From: Pirellula sp.
GTDB lineage: Bacteria; Planctomycetota; Planctomycetia; Pirellulales; Lacipirellulaceae
NCBI GenBank assembly: GCA_013822725.1
Contig: PNKX01000014.1
Location: 1 to 64,000, forward strand
Direction of reading: 5' to 3'
Length of the DNA: 64,000 nt
In this document: in pieces, positions 44,188 to 53,379 of the stretch
Position numbering within the stretch: the stretch's first letter is position 1
Layout: each line of letters starts with the position of its first letter
Position numbers and translations under genes: made by a program
The notes under the pieces: model-generated
What the model was told of the DNA's origin: nothing
The model's database searches: none
Seen by the model: only the letters and a program-made list of their open reading frames with translations

Positions 44188-44793
44188 ATTCTGCCGCCAA
44201 AAGAAAGGAAGACTGGACAGGATCACAGGATTTCTTGGGATCGACAGGATTAATTATCGAGAAGCTTGTTCCTTACCATTCTTCACCGTCAGTATTCCAT
44301 CCCGTCGATCCGCCTCATCCTGTTATCCTGTCAATAATTCGATCAGCGCAACGATAAGAATGACGCCGCAGTCGTTAATCGGTCAGTCAAGTCTCTTTAT
44401 GGCGACCATTAAATGCGCCGATTTGCGCGACCGCAATTTGGCGAAACAGTTAAAATAGGGCGTCTTTTGCGCATGCCCTCCGCCAAGAAATTTTGCGGCC
44501 CGTAACTCGTGTGGATACAGCGAGTTAGCGACGCCCTCGTGAAATATCTCAACAAAAACGCCACATTCTGTGCGTTCTCTATCAGCGTCTTTGCGCAGTA
44601 AATCGGCGGAAAGGGTTGCGGCGATCGTTATCGTCGGTTTAGCCTAAGAGCACTTCGTAATCCTGACACCCTCCCGTTTGGCGTCGTCTCTGAGTTCACT
44701 GATTGAACCGACGACGCTCCTACCTTCCCGCGATCGCCGCGCCAGGCGGCAGTCTACCGCGACGATCGCCAGTCCCCTGTGGAGACGATTTCG
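44188..44793. other. Gene-free stretch of about 600 bases
   Basis: The first part holds the ACAGGATCACAGGAT-type inverted repeat at 44215-44335. The remaining 450 bases before the DUF1559 gene show no open frame with motifs. They should hold the promoter and leader of that gene. Confidence 0.5.
44215..44335. repeat. Inverted repeat GACAGGAT...ATCCTGTC
   Basis: GACAGGATCACAGGAT with GATCGACAGGATTA at the left pairs imperfectly with GTCGATCC and ATCCTGTTATCCTGTC at the right. It follows the redoxin fusion gene and is a different sequence family from the GAACCGCC repeats. Confidence 0.8.
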
Positions 44794-45759
44794 ATGACAA
44801 GCCGAAGAAACAATCGCATGGCCCGCGGTTTCACGCTTGTGGAACTCTTGGTGGTGATCGCCATCATTGGCATGCTGGTCGCCCTGCTGTTGCCGGCGGT
44901 CCAAGCGGCTCGCGAAGCCGCCCGACGCAATTCGTGCGCCAACAATCTGAAGCAGATCGGATTGGCCGTTCAGACGAACCACGATTCGCAAAAGCAGTAC
45001 CCGATGGGTCGCGACAACACGGTGCAAAGCTCGACGTCGTGGGCGTTCAGGTTGTTACCTTACTTGGAAAAGGCGAACATCTTCCAGTCGTTCGACAAGA
45101 AGTTCCGCGTTGACGAAGCGCCGAACAACACGGCGATGCGCACTCCGGTCGAAACGTACGCCTGCCCCAGCCGTCGGACGGCGGCGGCGGATCGCGACTT
45201 CGACAACAACGACCAACCGCCAGTGGTGAAGGCCGCAGCCACGCTCGGCGACTACGCCGCTGTGGCGGGGCTCGACTACATGAACGGCGTCGTCGGCGTG
45301 GCGGGCGGACCCGACAGCGGGCTGCGTCCCGACCTCCGCCCCGACTCGACCGTGAGCGGCGCCATCTACAGCTTCTCAAAGATTCGCGACAAGGATGTGA
45401 CCGACGGCCTGTCGAACACCATCGGCATCGGAGAGAAGCACAAGCCGCAGAACCCGGAGCTCGAAAATCCCGAGATGCTTCACTACCAGCAAGGGGACAA
45501 CGCCTTCCTCGCCGGCGATTCGCCCAAGACGATCTTCGCAGGAACGCGCTTCGGCAACCCGGAAGACAAGGTTTCGGGAATTGCGCAGGGACCGGACGAT
45601 CGCGCCAACACGAAGTTCGGCAGCGAACACAACGGGCTGACCCACTTCATGTTCCTCGACGGGCACATCAAGGGGTTGAAGAACGATATTGACTATCAGG
45701 TCTTCAATGCGGCCGGGACGATCGGCGGCGATGAGATCATTCCGGAGGATGCGCTGTAA
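44794..45759 (+). CDS. DUF1559 prepilin-like secreted protein
   Basis: 321 residues from ATG 44794 (GGAG 10 bases upstream). GFTLVELLVVIAIIGMLVA is a type IV pilin/pseudopilin N-terminal methylation signal and helix, followed by LLPAVQAAREAARRNSC as usual in planctomycete DUF1559 proteins. The C-terminal half has DVTDGLSNTIGIGE and HFMFLDGHIKGL, also typical. Planctomycetes carry dozens of such paralogues, of unknown function at the cell surface. A strong terminator follows. Confidence 0.92.
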   Translation: MTSRRNNRMARGFTLVELLVVIAIIGMLVALLLPAVQAAREAARRNSCANNLKQIGLAVQTNHDSQKQYPMGRDNTVQSSTSWAFRLLPYLEKANIFQSFDKKFRVDEAPNNTAMRTPVETYACPSRRTAAADRDFDNNDQPPVVKAAATLGDYAAVAGLDYMNGVVGVAGGPDSGLRPDLRPDSTVSGAIYSFSKIRDKDVTDGLSNTIGIGEKHKPQNPELENPEMLHYQQGDNAFLAGDSPKTIFAGTRFGNPEDKVSGIAQGPDDRANTKFGSEHNGLTHFMFLDGHIKGLKNDIDYQVFNAAGTIGGDEIIPEDAL

Positions 45760-45796
45760 GACGCATGTCGTCTGCAGTGGAAGATAAGATTCTGAG

Positions 45797-45830
45797 AGGA
45801 GCCGCCGGATTCGTCCGGCGGCTCTTTTTT
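45797..45830 (+). terminator. Intrinsic terminator after the DUF1559 gene
   Basis: GGAGCCGCCGGA and TCCGGCGGCTC form a stem of 11 or more pairs with a TTCG loop, followed by TTTTTT. A textbook rho-independent terminator. Confidence 0.92.
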
Positions 45831-45853
45831 GTTGGCCTCGACCGCGTGCTTGC

Positions 45854-46258
45854 TTAACTGGCGAAAAGAGGCGTGAAGCCTGCCTGAGCGAAGTGGCGAT
45901 CGCCAGTCAACGCTTCAGTGACGCCATGTTCGCGCATCACTTCGAAGGAGATGCAGTCGGTGAGCGACCAACCTTTGTCAGGACGACTGTGGTAAAGCTC
46001 AAAACCTTGCTCGAACAACTCTCGACTGGAGGGGACGACGACGTCAATCAAATGGTCCCGCAGGTCGAAGTAGAGTTGCCTAGCTAAACCGCGATGGGGA
46101 GTTTTAGCGAAAGCGTCCGCCACTTCGGCGAGCACCCAATCGGTTGTCAGCAGAGGCCGCTTGTTCGCCTCGCTGTACGCCATCGCTTCGCGATGATAAG
46201 CGTCGTCCGGATTGATAACCGCCAGAAAGTAAAACGCATCGGCGAACACCAACCTCAT
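45854..46258 (-). CDS. PIN-domain toxin (VapC-like ribonuclease)
   Basis: 134 residues. The PIN fold's acidic residues are visible: FADAFYFLA (Asp7), LAEVADAF (Glu near 45), GWSLTDCISFEVM (Asp near 100) and TGDRHFAQAGF (Asp near 119). VapC toxins cleave tRNA or rRNA in the cytoplasm. The start overlaps the stop of the small upstream gene by 4 bases, the usual antitoxin-toxin arrangement. Confidence 0.9.
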   Translation of the reverse strand: MRLVFADAFYFLAVINPDDAYHREAMAYSEANKRPLLTTDWVLAEVADAFAKTPHRGLARQLYFDLRDHLIDVVVPSSRELFEQGFELYHSRPDKGWSLTDCISFEVMREHGVTEALTGDRHFAQAGFTPLFAS

Positions 46259-46470
46259 GGCAGCGGCGCCCCATGAATGTAGTGATCGTGGTTCTCCGCC
46301 AAATCTGCGGGGAGTCCTTTACCCTGGCCGATGACGTTCTTCAGCCTTTCGGCGATGGTCGGCAGGGACGATTCATCCAAGAACTCAATGCGCACTTTCG
46401 TCCCTTCGGGCAAAGCCATCGCCTCGTCCAACACAATCACGCCATTCTCAATATGCCCTAGCAGCGTCAT
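46255..46470 (-). CDS. Antitoxin of the PIN pair (DUF104/AF2212-like)
   Basis: 71 residues. GHIENGVIVLDEAMALPEGTKVRIEF is the short beta-rich N-terminus of AF2212-like antitoxins, followed by a C-terminal tail (ERLKNVIGQGKGLPADLAENHD) that should wrap around the toxin. Overlaps the toxin gene by 4 bases, so the two are coupled and probably co-regulated. Confidence 0.85.
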   Translation of the reverse strand: MTLLGHIENGVIVLDEAMALPEGTKVRIEFLDESSLPTIAERLKNVIGQGKGLPADLAENHDHYIHGAPLP

Positions 46471-46532
46471 GGGTCCGATCTCCCCGAGAAATGCGAGTCC
46501 TCGCCTAGTTCAATTCTAGTTCGCCCCGCCGC

Positions 46533-47372
46533 TCAAAGCCACAGCATCAGCCGCCCGTCCAGCATCTCCGGTAGCGCCCGCCGCACCATCCGCTCGACCG
46601 AAGCCGCGCCGTAGCGCGTGCTCAGGTGAGCCGCGATCACCAGTTCGTTTTTGAATCGCTCACGCCGATCGACGAAATCGTCGAGATGCATGTGGCCGAA
46701 CTTGTGGATCTTTTCCTTGCGGTGCTCTGGCGAGACGAACGTCATTTCGCAGATGAGGATCTTCGCGTCGTACATCGCGGGGCAGGCGTCGAGCCCCGCC
46801 GGCGCCGTGTCGCCGGCGTAGGCCACTAGCGGCTGGCGGACTTCTTCAGTCACGGCCGTGCCGGCCATCCGCAGGTCGCGAATCTGGTCGCCGCTGAGGT
46901 CGCGGTACTCGGTCTTCAGTTTGTTGCGGCGATCCCACACGACGTAGCCGAGCGACGGCACCGTATGCTTCGTGGCGCTGACGGTGACGACCAACTCGCG
47001 CGAGAGTTCGATCTCGTCGCCGGGGACGAGCGGGCGCAGATCGCACGGCATGCGGCCACGGTCGAGACGCACGAAGTTCTTGAGAATCTCCTGCACCGGC
47101 GCGATCGTCTCCTGCGGCAGGTAGATCACCGGCGGCTCCATCTTCATCATCCGCCGGCGGGCGACGTATACGGGCAGCGCCGCAATGTGGTCGAGATGGC
47201 CGTGGCTGACGAACCACGTCTCGGTCCCCATGAAGCCCCACGGCTGGGCGCCGAGGTCGAAGCCGATGCTCAGCTCCGGCAACCGCCAGTAGCTTTGGAC
47301 CGCCGCCCGCGAGTAGCCCTCAATGGTGAGCGGGCCATGCTGAATCGTTTTGACGGGAGCGTTGTCGATCAT
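46533..47372 (-). CDS. Ribonuclease Z-like metallo-beta-lactamase fold protein
   Basis: 279 residues from ATG 47372. [17 protein letters not shown] is the metal-binding HxHxDH motif; further ligands sit at [30 protein letters not shown] and FGHMHLDDF. The order and spacing fit tRNase Z (3' processing of tRNA), although the exosite arm is not clear. An alternative start at 47417 would add 15 unsupported residues. A cytoplasmic enzyme; tRNase Z itself or a close hydrolase. Confidence 0.85.
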   Translation of the reverse strand: MIDNAPVKTIQHGPLTIEGYSRAAVQSYWRLPELSIGFDLGAQPWGFMGTETWFVSHGHLDHIAALPVYVARRRMMKMEPPVIYLPQETIAPVQEILKNFVRLDRGRMPCDLRPLVPGDEIELSRELVVTVSATKHTVPSLGYVVWDRRNKLKTEYRDLSGDQIRDLRMAGTAVTEEVRQPLVAYAGDTAPAGLDACPAMYDAKILICEMTFVSPEHRKEKIHKFGHMHLDDFVDRRERFKNELVIAAHLSTRYGAASVERMVRRALPEMLDGRLMLWL

Positions 47373-47468
47373 CGGACAGGGCGAAGCGAGGATGCGGATG
47401 CGTGGGGGACCTCCCAATGTAAAGGCAGACCGCGCCCCGCGAAAGGATGTTCACGCGAGCACGCCCTT

Positions 47469-47492
47469 AGCCCCCGGTCAGTGACCGGGGGG
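47469..47492. repeat. Palindrome after scpA, terminator-like
   Basis: AGCCCCCGGTCAGTGACCGG with a short CA(G) centre; near copy of the palindrome after metG at 34938-34968. Lies between scpA and the RNase Z-like gene. Confidence 0.6.
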
Positions 47493-47508
47493 AGCGCCTA
47501 AACGCTCG

Positions 47509-48249
47509 TCACGCCGCTTCCGCCAGCGTCATCGCCTGCGGCGGCAGCACCCAAATCTCACCAAAGAGCTCCGCTTGCTCGACGCTGGCGTGATGGTGGC
47601 GGATCAGCTCCAAGAGGGCGAGGAACAGACCCACCATTCGCGAACGGTGCATTCCCGGCTCGAAAAAGTCGGTGAACAAAATCCGCTGCTCCGCGGCCAG
47701 CCGTTCCTTGATCCGCTCCATGTGGACTTCAATCGGCGTGTCGTCGTAGCGAATCTTCGTGGTCGCCTGGACGCTCTTCTGCTTGATGACGCGGCTGAAC
47801 GCGCTCACGAGATCCCATAGTTCGACTTCGTGAATCGGCTGGTCGGCCGGGTTGGCGGGGCCATCATCCAAATCGTCGACCCGCCGTTCGTAGCGGAGCT
47901 GCCACTGCCGGGCCCGCTCTTCGAGGACGTTGGCCGCTTCCTTGTAACGCTTGTATTCCAGCAGCCGGGCGACCAGCTCCTGCCGCGGGTCGTCGACCGG
48001 TTCTTCCTCGATCTCCTCATGCCGCGGCAGCATCAACCGCGACTTGATCTCCATCAGCTGCGTCGCCATTTCGAGGAAATCGCCGACCGCGTCGACGTCG
48101 ATGACCTCTAGCACGGCCAGAATCTCGAGATATTGCTCCGCGACACGCGCAATGGGGATTTCGAGCACCTCCAACTCGTGCTTTTTCACGAGATAGAGGA
48201 GCAGGTCCAGGGGACCGGCGAACATGTCGAGTTGAACGCGAAAACGCAT
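47509..48249 (-). CDS. scpA: Segregation and condensation protein A
   Basis: 246 residues from ATG 48249. VQLDMFAGPLDLLLYLVKKHELEVLEIPIARVAEQYLE matches the ScpA N-terminal domain that binds the SMC head; FLEMATQLMEIKSRLMLP is the conserved helix; the C-terminal winged helix includes VGLFLALLELIRHHHASVEQAELFGEI. It is the kleisin of the SMC-ScpAB complex. ScpB is not adjacent. Confidence 0.95.
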   Translation of the reverse strand: MRFRVQLDMFAGPLDLLLYLVKKHELEVLEIPIARVAEQYLEILAVLEVIDVDAVGDFLEMATQLMEIKSRLMLPRHEEIEEEPVDDPRQELVARLLEYKRYKEAANVLEERARQWQLRYERRVDDLDDGPANPADQPIHEVELWDLVSAFSRVIKQKSVQATTKIRYDDTPIEVHMERIKERLAAEQRILFTDFFEPGMHRSRMVGLFLALLELIRHHHASVEQAELFGEIWVLPPQAMTLAEAA

Positions 48250-48396
48250 GGGGCTACAACAAGGTGGGGCGGGCGATAGCTGGCGCCGCGGGATTATGGT
48301 GAGAACGCCGGTCCGCGACCAGAGCAGCGACACACCTAGCTAGCAGACGTGCGATCGAGGCGGGATTTCTACGCCGCGAGACGCCGTCAGATCGAA

Positions 48397-48945
48397 ATGA
48401 TGGACGAACAACGCCTCTGGGCCCCCTGGCGGATGAGCTACATCGCTGGCGACAAGTCAGCGGAAACGACCTCGCAGGAGCCGATCGCCTGGCTCCCCGG
48501 CGCCGATACGGCGTGCTTCATCTGCAAGGCGACCGCCGCGTACGCCGACGAAGCGGCGGCCCGGCGGCAGAATCTCGTGCTCGAGGTGAGCAACCACACG
48601 ATCACGCTGCTCAACCTCTACCCCTACAACAACGGCCACCTGCTCGTTTCGCCGCGTCGGCATGTTGGCGAGTTTCATCAACTGACTGACGCCGAGCATT
48701 TGGAAGCCATCAAGTCGCTGTCTCACTACACGCAGCTCTATCGCGAGTTGATCCGGGCTGAGGGGTTCAACATCGGCCTGAATCTCGGCCGCCCCGCGGG
48801 GGCCGGCGTGCCGGGGCATTTGCACTGGCATCTGGTGCCGCGCTGGAGCGGCGACAACAACTTTATGCCGGTCACGGGCGACTCGCGAATCATCTCGCAA
48901 TCGCTGCGAGAGTTGTGGGAGGCGATCGTCAGCGCGGGGAATTGA
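48397..48945 (+). CDS. HIT family hydrolase/phosphorylase
   Basis: 182 residues from ATG 48397. LWAPWRMSYIAGDK and CFICKA near the start, NLYPYNNGHLLVSPRRHVGEFHQL in the middle and GVPGHLHWHLVPRW (the histidine triad) give an Ap4A phosphorylase/HIT-type protein with a zinc-binding CXXC at the N-terminus. It acts on dinucleoside polyphosphates or nucleotide conjugates. The stop codon TGA forms the start of the repeat that follows. Confidence 0.9.
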   Translation: MMDEQRLWAPWRMSYIAGDKSAETTSQEPIAWLPGADTACFICKATAAYADEAAARRQNLVLEVSNHTITLLNLYPYNNGHLLVSPRRHVGEFHQLTDAEHLEAIKSLSHYTQLYRELIRAEGFNIGLNLGRPAGAGVPGHLHWHLVPRWSGDNNFMPVTGDSRIISQSLRELWEAIVSAGN

Positions 48946-49264
48946 ACCACCAAGACACGAAGGCAAGACGAAGAAAACGGAACCGCCAAGGACGCCAAGA
49001 GCGCCAAGGAAATACAAAAGAATGCAGTAACCGCCGATGGACGCCGATGAACGCAGATCGTTCTAATTAGCGTTCATCGGCGTTTATCTGCGGTTTCAAA
49101 CTCCCCGTATTTCTTGGCGTCCTTGGCGGTTAATTCCTCGACTTTGCAGTTCCAGCGAGAATCGGGGCGCGCAACATTCCATGCCGTCGAACGTACCCTA
49201 GAATTACCAATCTCCCCTCATCCTCCTTCGTGCCCTTCTTCGTGTCTTAGTGCCTTCGTGGTGA
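48944..49264. repeat. Triple-nested long inverted repeat (GAACC family, copy D)
   Basis: Three nested pairs: GAACCACCAAGACACGAAGG with its counterpart ending near 49264; AACCGCCAAGGACGCCAAGA (from about 48981) with CTTGGCGTCCTTGGCGGTTA; and AACCGCCGATGGACGCCGAT with GCGTTCATCGGCGTTTATC. It fills the whole 315-base gap. It begins in the HIT stop codon and ends at the dgt start codon. Confidence 0.9.
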
Positions 49265-50373
49265 ATCAGTCCCCTCCCCCAGACGCCGAAGCCCAGCTCG
49301 CCCCCTACGCGATGCATGGCCGCGACACCGCCGGCCGCGTCCACGCCGAACCGACGCACGCCTACCGCAGCCCCTACCAGCGCGATCGCGACCGCATCGT
49401 CCACTCCAGCGCCTTCCGTCGCCTAGCCCACAAGACGCAGGTCTTCACCGGCGCGATGGGCGACTACCACCGATCGCGGCTCACCCACACGCTCGAAGTC
49501 GCGTCGATCGCCCGCACGGTCGGCCGGACGTTGCGACTCAACGAAGACCTCATCGAAGCGCTCGCTTTGGCGCACGACATCGGCCACCCGCCGTTCGGCC
49601 ACGCCGGCGAAGACGTCTTGAACGAATGCCTCGCCGACCATGGCGGCTTCAACCATAACCAGCAGGCGTTACGCATCGTCGAATTGCTGGAAACGCGCTA
49701 CCCCGATTTCCCAGGGCTCAATCTCTCACGCGAGATTCTCGCCGGCCAGCAATCGCGCAGCGACAAACTCCGCCCCGCCGACTCTGGCGGCCGCTTGCTC
49801 GAAGTCCAAACGGTCGACGCCGCCGACAGCATTGCCTACAACGCCCACGACGCCGACGACGCCGTCGAACTCGGCATGATCGCGATCGAGGACCTCGACG
49901 CTTCGGCTCTGTGGAGTTCGGCCGCCGCGAACGCCCGTCGACGCTATGCGTCGCTCGACGCCCATCAGTTCCGCCGCGCCGCCGTTCACGAATTGATCGA
50001 CCTGTTCGTCAGCGATCTAATCACCGCTTCGCAACGACGGCTGACGGACCTAAATCCCTCGAACGCACTGCTCGCGGCGTTCCAGCCTCGTGCGCTAGTC
50101 TCCTCGTCGGGGGAGATGAACGAGCAAAAGCTGGAGCTGCAGCGGCTCCTCTTCGAACGAGTCTACCGCCATCCGATCGTGCTCGATCAACGGGCCCGCG
50201 CGGGGTCGGCTCTGCGTGAGATGTTCGCCCGCTTCGTCGCGAATCCCGCCGCTCTCCCCCGTCGCTTTGCGGCCATCGTCGAAACCGACGGCCTCCAGCG
50301 GGCCGTGGGCGACTGCCTGGCCTGCATGACCGACCACGCCGCCCTCGAAGAACACGCCCGCAAATTCAAGTAA
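49261..50373 (+). CDS. dgt: Deoxyguanosinetriphosphate triphosphohydrolase-like HD protein
   Basis: 370 residues from GTG 49261, just before NQSPPPDAEAQLAPYAMHGRD; an alternative start is ATG 49312. YQRDRDRIVHSSAFRRLAHKTQVF and LTHTLEVASIARTVGR, then ALAHDIGHPPFGHAGEDVLN, carry the HD metal site. The N-terminal RD..RI..S.AFRRL element and the C-terminal helices fit dNTP triphosphohydrolases. The upstream repeat supplies the GTG start. The enzyme removes the triphosphate from dNTPs in the cytoplasm. Confidence 0.92.
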   Translation: MNQSPPPDAEAQLAPYAMHGRDTAGRVHAEPTHAYRSPYQRDRDRIVHSSAFRRLAHKTQVFTGAMGDYHRSRLTHTLEVASIARTVGRTLRLNEDLIEALALAHDIGHPPFGHAGEDVLNECLADHGGFNHNQQALRIVELLETRYPDFPGLNLSREILAGQQSRSDKLRPADSGGRLLEVQTVDAADSIAYNAHDADDAVELGMIAIEDLDASALWSSAAANARRRYASLDAHQFRRAAVHELIDLFVSDLITASQRRLTDLNPSNALLAAFQPRALVSSSGEMNEQKLELQRLLFERVYRHPIVLDQRARAGSALREMFARFVANPAALPRRFAAIVETDGLQRAVGDCLACMTDHAALEEHARKFK

Positions 50374-50573
50374 CCTGCCCCTCCTGGCCCGCGCAACCCT
50401 CACGTCCGCGAGCAAACGTCCGTTTCGAACCTTCGCTCCCCCAATTGGTTCTGCCATCGCTAGGTGGTAGAATTGAGGGCTCGGGGGATGGTTTTTCAGC
50501 CGCGCGGCATTCGCCTAAGTCCGCACGGCGCAGCCCCCTTTGCGCCCACCGTCGTCCTCCAGCCGAACACGAT

Positions 50574-51623
50574 ATGGCACTGGTTATCCTGCGCTGCGTC
50601 TTCATCCTGGTCGCCGCCGGCGCTGGCTTTCAAATCATTCAGTCTGAAGCCTTGCCAAAGGAACCGGCCTACGTTCCATGGCTGGTGGTGGGCGGTCTGA
50701 TTCTATTGGCCGCAACGGTCATTGCGGTCGACGTCTTTGCGGGCCGCAAGCGGCTCGACACGATCACCGCCGTCTATTTCGGGTTGATCATCGGCCTGTT
50801 CCTTACCTACGTCCTCACCATCGCCCTCAGTCCGTGGCTCGTCTCCAATCCCAAAGAGACGAATTGGGCGCCCACGACGACGCTCATCCTCGGCATGGTC
50901 CTCTGCTACACCTGCATCAGCATCTTGATGCAGACGAAGGACGATTTCCGCTTCATCATCCCCTACGTTGAATTCGCGAAGGAAATCAAAGGCCTCAAGC
51001 CCTACGTCCTCGACACGAGCGTCGTCATCGACGGTCGCATTGCGGACGTGATCGAGACTCGCATCATCGACAACCAGCTGATTATGCCGCAGTTCGTCAT
51101 TGCTGAACTGCAGGCGATCGCCGACTCCAGCGACAAGCTCAAGCGTGGTCGCGGTCGCCGCGGGCTCGATATTTTGAACCGCCTCCGCAGCGACGCCAAG
51201 GTCGATCTGGTCGTCTTCGACCGTGAGCTCCCGCAGTTCGCCGGCCAACCGGTCGACCAGAAGCTCGTGCTGCTCGCCAAGCATCTCGAAGGCAAAGTCG
51301 TCACCAACGATTACAACCTCAACAAGGTCGCCAAGCTCCACAACGTCGGCGTCATCAATCTCAACGAACTCAGCAACGCCCTGAAGCCGATGTTCATGCC
51401 GGGCGAGACGCTGCAGGTGCGGATCATGAAGCCAGGCGAGGAGCATGGCCAAGGCGTCGGCTATCTCGAAGACGGCACGATGATCGTCATCGAAGGGGGC
51501 CGCGAGCACATCAGCGAAAACGTCGTCGTCCTCGTCACGAGCGTGCTGCAGACGAGCGCCGGCCGCATGGTCTTCGGCCGCTTCGAGCATCGCGTCGTGC
51601 CAAACGGCCAAGCCGGAGCATAG
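50574..51623 (+). CDS. PIN-TRAM membrane protein (YacL type)
   Basis: 349 residues from ATG 50574. Four membrane helices occupy about 1-135 (ALVILRCVFILVAAGAGFQ, WLVVGGLILLAATVIAVDVF, TAVYFGLIIGLFLTYVLTIA and TLILGMVLCYTCISIL). A PIN domain follows: YVLDTSVVIDGRIADVIE, GRGRRGLDILNRLR and KVVTNDYNLNKVA, with four conserved acidic residues. A TRAM RNA-binding domain ends the protein (GETLQVRIMKPGEEHGQGVG). By family, a membrane-tethered RNase of unknown target. Confidence 0.93.
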   Translation: MALVILRCVFILVAAGAGFQIIQSEALPKEPAYVPWLVVGGLILLAATVIAVDVFAGRKRLDTITAVYFGLIIGLFLTYVLTIALSPWLVSNPKETNWAPTTTLILGMVLCYTCISILMQTKDDFRFIIPYVEFAKEIKGLKPYVLDTSVVIDGRIADVIETRIIDNQLIMPQFVIAELQAIADSSDKLKRGRGRRGLDILNRLRSDAKVDLVVFDRELPQFAGQPVDQKLVLLAKHLEGKVVTNDYNLNKVAKLHNVGVINLNELSNALKPMFMPGETLQVRIMKPGEEHGQGVGYLEDGTMIVIEGGREHISENVVVLVTSVLQTSAGRMVFGRFEHRVVPNGQAGA

Positions 51624-51624
51624 C

Positions 51625-51651
51625 GAGCCGCGGGGTTCATCCCCGCGGGTC
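51625..51651. repeat. CCGCGGGG...CCCCGCGG palindrome, terminator-like
   Basis: CCGCGGGG and CCCCGCGG around TTCAT, right after the PIN-TRAM stop. A near-identical copy follows the DUF6666-like gene at 54779-54804. Confidence 0.75.
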
Positions 51652-51835
51652 TTAAAAAACACGCCCTGGTCATGCCACCCAATTGTGCCGCTTGTAGCGA
51701 ACATACAGCGAAGCTTCGCCGGCGACCGCTGTGGCTCGCCACACGATCTCGTCGCCGGCGACGTATCTTTAGGGTGAATCCTCTGATCATCACCACCCGC
51801 GGCGTCGCATCTTCGCGCCCATTCGAGGCCTCGCC

Positions 51836-53296
51836 ATGCCGTCGCTTGAAACCGAAGCATCGGTTCTTTCAGTTCCGACCGAATCGTCGCAACTGGCACC
51901 CCCCACCGCCGAGATCCGCCTCTCCGAAGTGATCGCCGCGATGTCGTACGCGCTCGACATCACCGAGGGGCAGCCGCAAGGTCACGCCGCCCGCACCTGC
52001 CTCATCGGCATGCGGATCGCGCGCGAGATCAAGCTTCCCCCCAGCGATCAATCGGCGCTCTTCTACGGCCTGCTGCTCAAAGACCTCGGCTGTTCCAGCA
52101 ACGCCGCGAAGATGTGTTACCTGTTCGGCGCCGACGATCGCCAGGTAAAGCACGACATCAAAACCATCGACTGGCCCAAGATGACGGCCAGCATCCAATT
52201 TGTGCAGAACCAAGTCGCCCCCCACGGCACGCGCCTCGAACGACTTCTCAAGATGGTGTCGATGGCCCTGCAAGGCCCCGCGGGCCCAAAACGGCTTGTG
52301 CAAACTCGCTGCGAACGAGGCTCGTCGATCGCCCGTCAGCTCGGCTTCCCCGAAGCGACCGCCACGGCGATCCACCAGCTCGACGAGCACTGGAACGGCA
52401 AAGGCCATCCGCAGGGGCTCAAAGGCGAGCAGATCTCGCTCCTCGCGCGCATCATGGGGCTCGCTCAAACGCTCGAAGTCTTCTTCTCGCAGCAAGGACT
52501 CCTGGCTGCGATGGATATCGCCGAAGATCGCCGCGGTCGCTGGTTCGATCCAGATCTCGTCGACGCCTTCCTGGCCACTCGCGACGATTTCGATTTCTGG
52601 CGTCGCGTCCATCACCCCAATCCCCACCAGCAGGTCGCCGCGTTCGAACCGCCGGACGCCGCGCTGATCGCCGACGAACCGCAACTCGACGCGATTGCCG
52701 TGGCCTTCGCGCAAGTGGTCGACGCCAAAAGTCCCTGGACTTATAAGCACTCGACCGGCGTCGCCGACATTTCAGTCGGCATCGGCGAGGTCTTAGGCTT
52801 TAGCCCGCAGGAACTTCGCGAGATTCGCCGCGCGGGCTTGCTCCATGACATCGGCAAGCTCGGCGTTTCGAACCTCATCCTCGACAAGCCGGGGAAAATG
52901 ACCGACGAGGAGTTCACCGAGCTGAAGAAGCATCCGGCGTTTACGGAGCAAATCGTCGGCCGCGTGGCCGGATTGGGACAGCTTGCCGAAACGGCCGCCG
53001 CCCATCACGAGAAGCTCAACGGCCGCGGCTACCATCGCGGAATACTGGCTTCCAGTTTGCCGATCTCGGCGCGACTTCTGAGCGTCGCCGACATCTTCGA
53101 GGCCCTCTCGGCGGCTCGCCCCTACCGCGACGGGCTCCCGATCGACAAGATCTACGAAATCATGGACCGCGACGCCGGCTTCGCGATCTGCGAAGACTCC
53201 TACGCCGCGCTGAAGACATGGGTCGACCGCCGGACATTCAAGGCCCGCATTGACGACCAGCTGGAAGCGGTGGAGCGCTTGGTCGCCGAAATCTGA
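51836..53296 (+). CDS. HD-GYP-like phosphodiesterase with a degenerate N-terminal HD domain
   Basis: 486 residues. The N-terminal half (about 45-240) resembles an HD domain but its signature reads LLLKDLGCS instead of HD. The C-terminal half has HSTGVADISV, AGLLHDIGKLGVSN with an intact HD, HPAFTEQIVGRVAG, AAAHHEKLNGRGYHRGI and LLSVADIFEALSAARPYRDG. The GYP motif reads GYH. HD-GYP enzymes degrade cyclic di-GMP; the GYH change may alter specificity. No membrane helix or receiver domain is present. Confidence 0.85.
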   Translation: MPSLETEASVLSVPTESSQLAPPTAEIRLSEVIAAMSYALDITEGQPQGHAARTCLIGMRIAREIKLPPSDQSALFYGLLLKDLGCSSNAAKMCYLFGADDRQVKHDIKTIDWPKMTASIQFVQNQVAPHGTRLERLLKMVSMALQGPAGPKRLVQTRCERGSSIARQLGFPEATATAIHQLDEHWNGKGHPQGLKGEQISLLARIMGLAQTLEVFFSQQGLLAAMDIAEDRRGRWFDPDLVDAFLATRDDFDFWRRVHHPNPHQQVAAFEPPDAALIADEPQLDAIAVAFAQVVDAKSPWTYKHSTGVADISVGIGEVLGFSPQELREIRRAGLLHDIGKLGVSNLILDKPGKMTDEEFTELKKHPAFTEQIVGRVAGLGQLAETAAAHHEKLNGRGYHRGILASSLPISARLLSVADIFEALSAARPYRDGLPIDKIYEIMDRDAGFAICEDSYAALKTWVDRRTFKARIDDQLEAVERLVAEI

Positions 53297-53324
53297 TCAA
53301 TTGGGAATCTATTCGCCAACTGCA

Positions 53325-53348
53325 CCCCCCGGCTCCGCCGGGGGGTAG
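53325..53348. repeat. Single CCCCCGGCTCCGCCGGGGG palindrome
   Basis: A solitary self-complementary arm of the family, ending GGGGGGTAG, just after the HD-GYP gene. Confidence 0.8.
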
Positions 53349-53379
53349 CGCCAAGTTGGGGCACAAACTACTCCTCTGG

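Noticed and set aside
50703-51899. 398-codon minus-strand frame opposite the PIN-TRAM gene
   Set aside because: Antisense shadow; the plus strand has the membrane helices, PIN and TRAM motifs.
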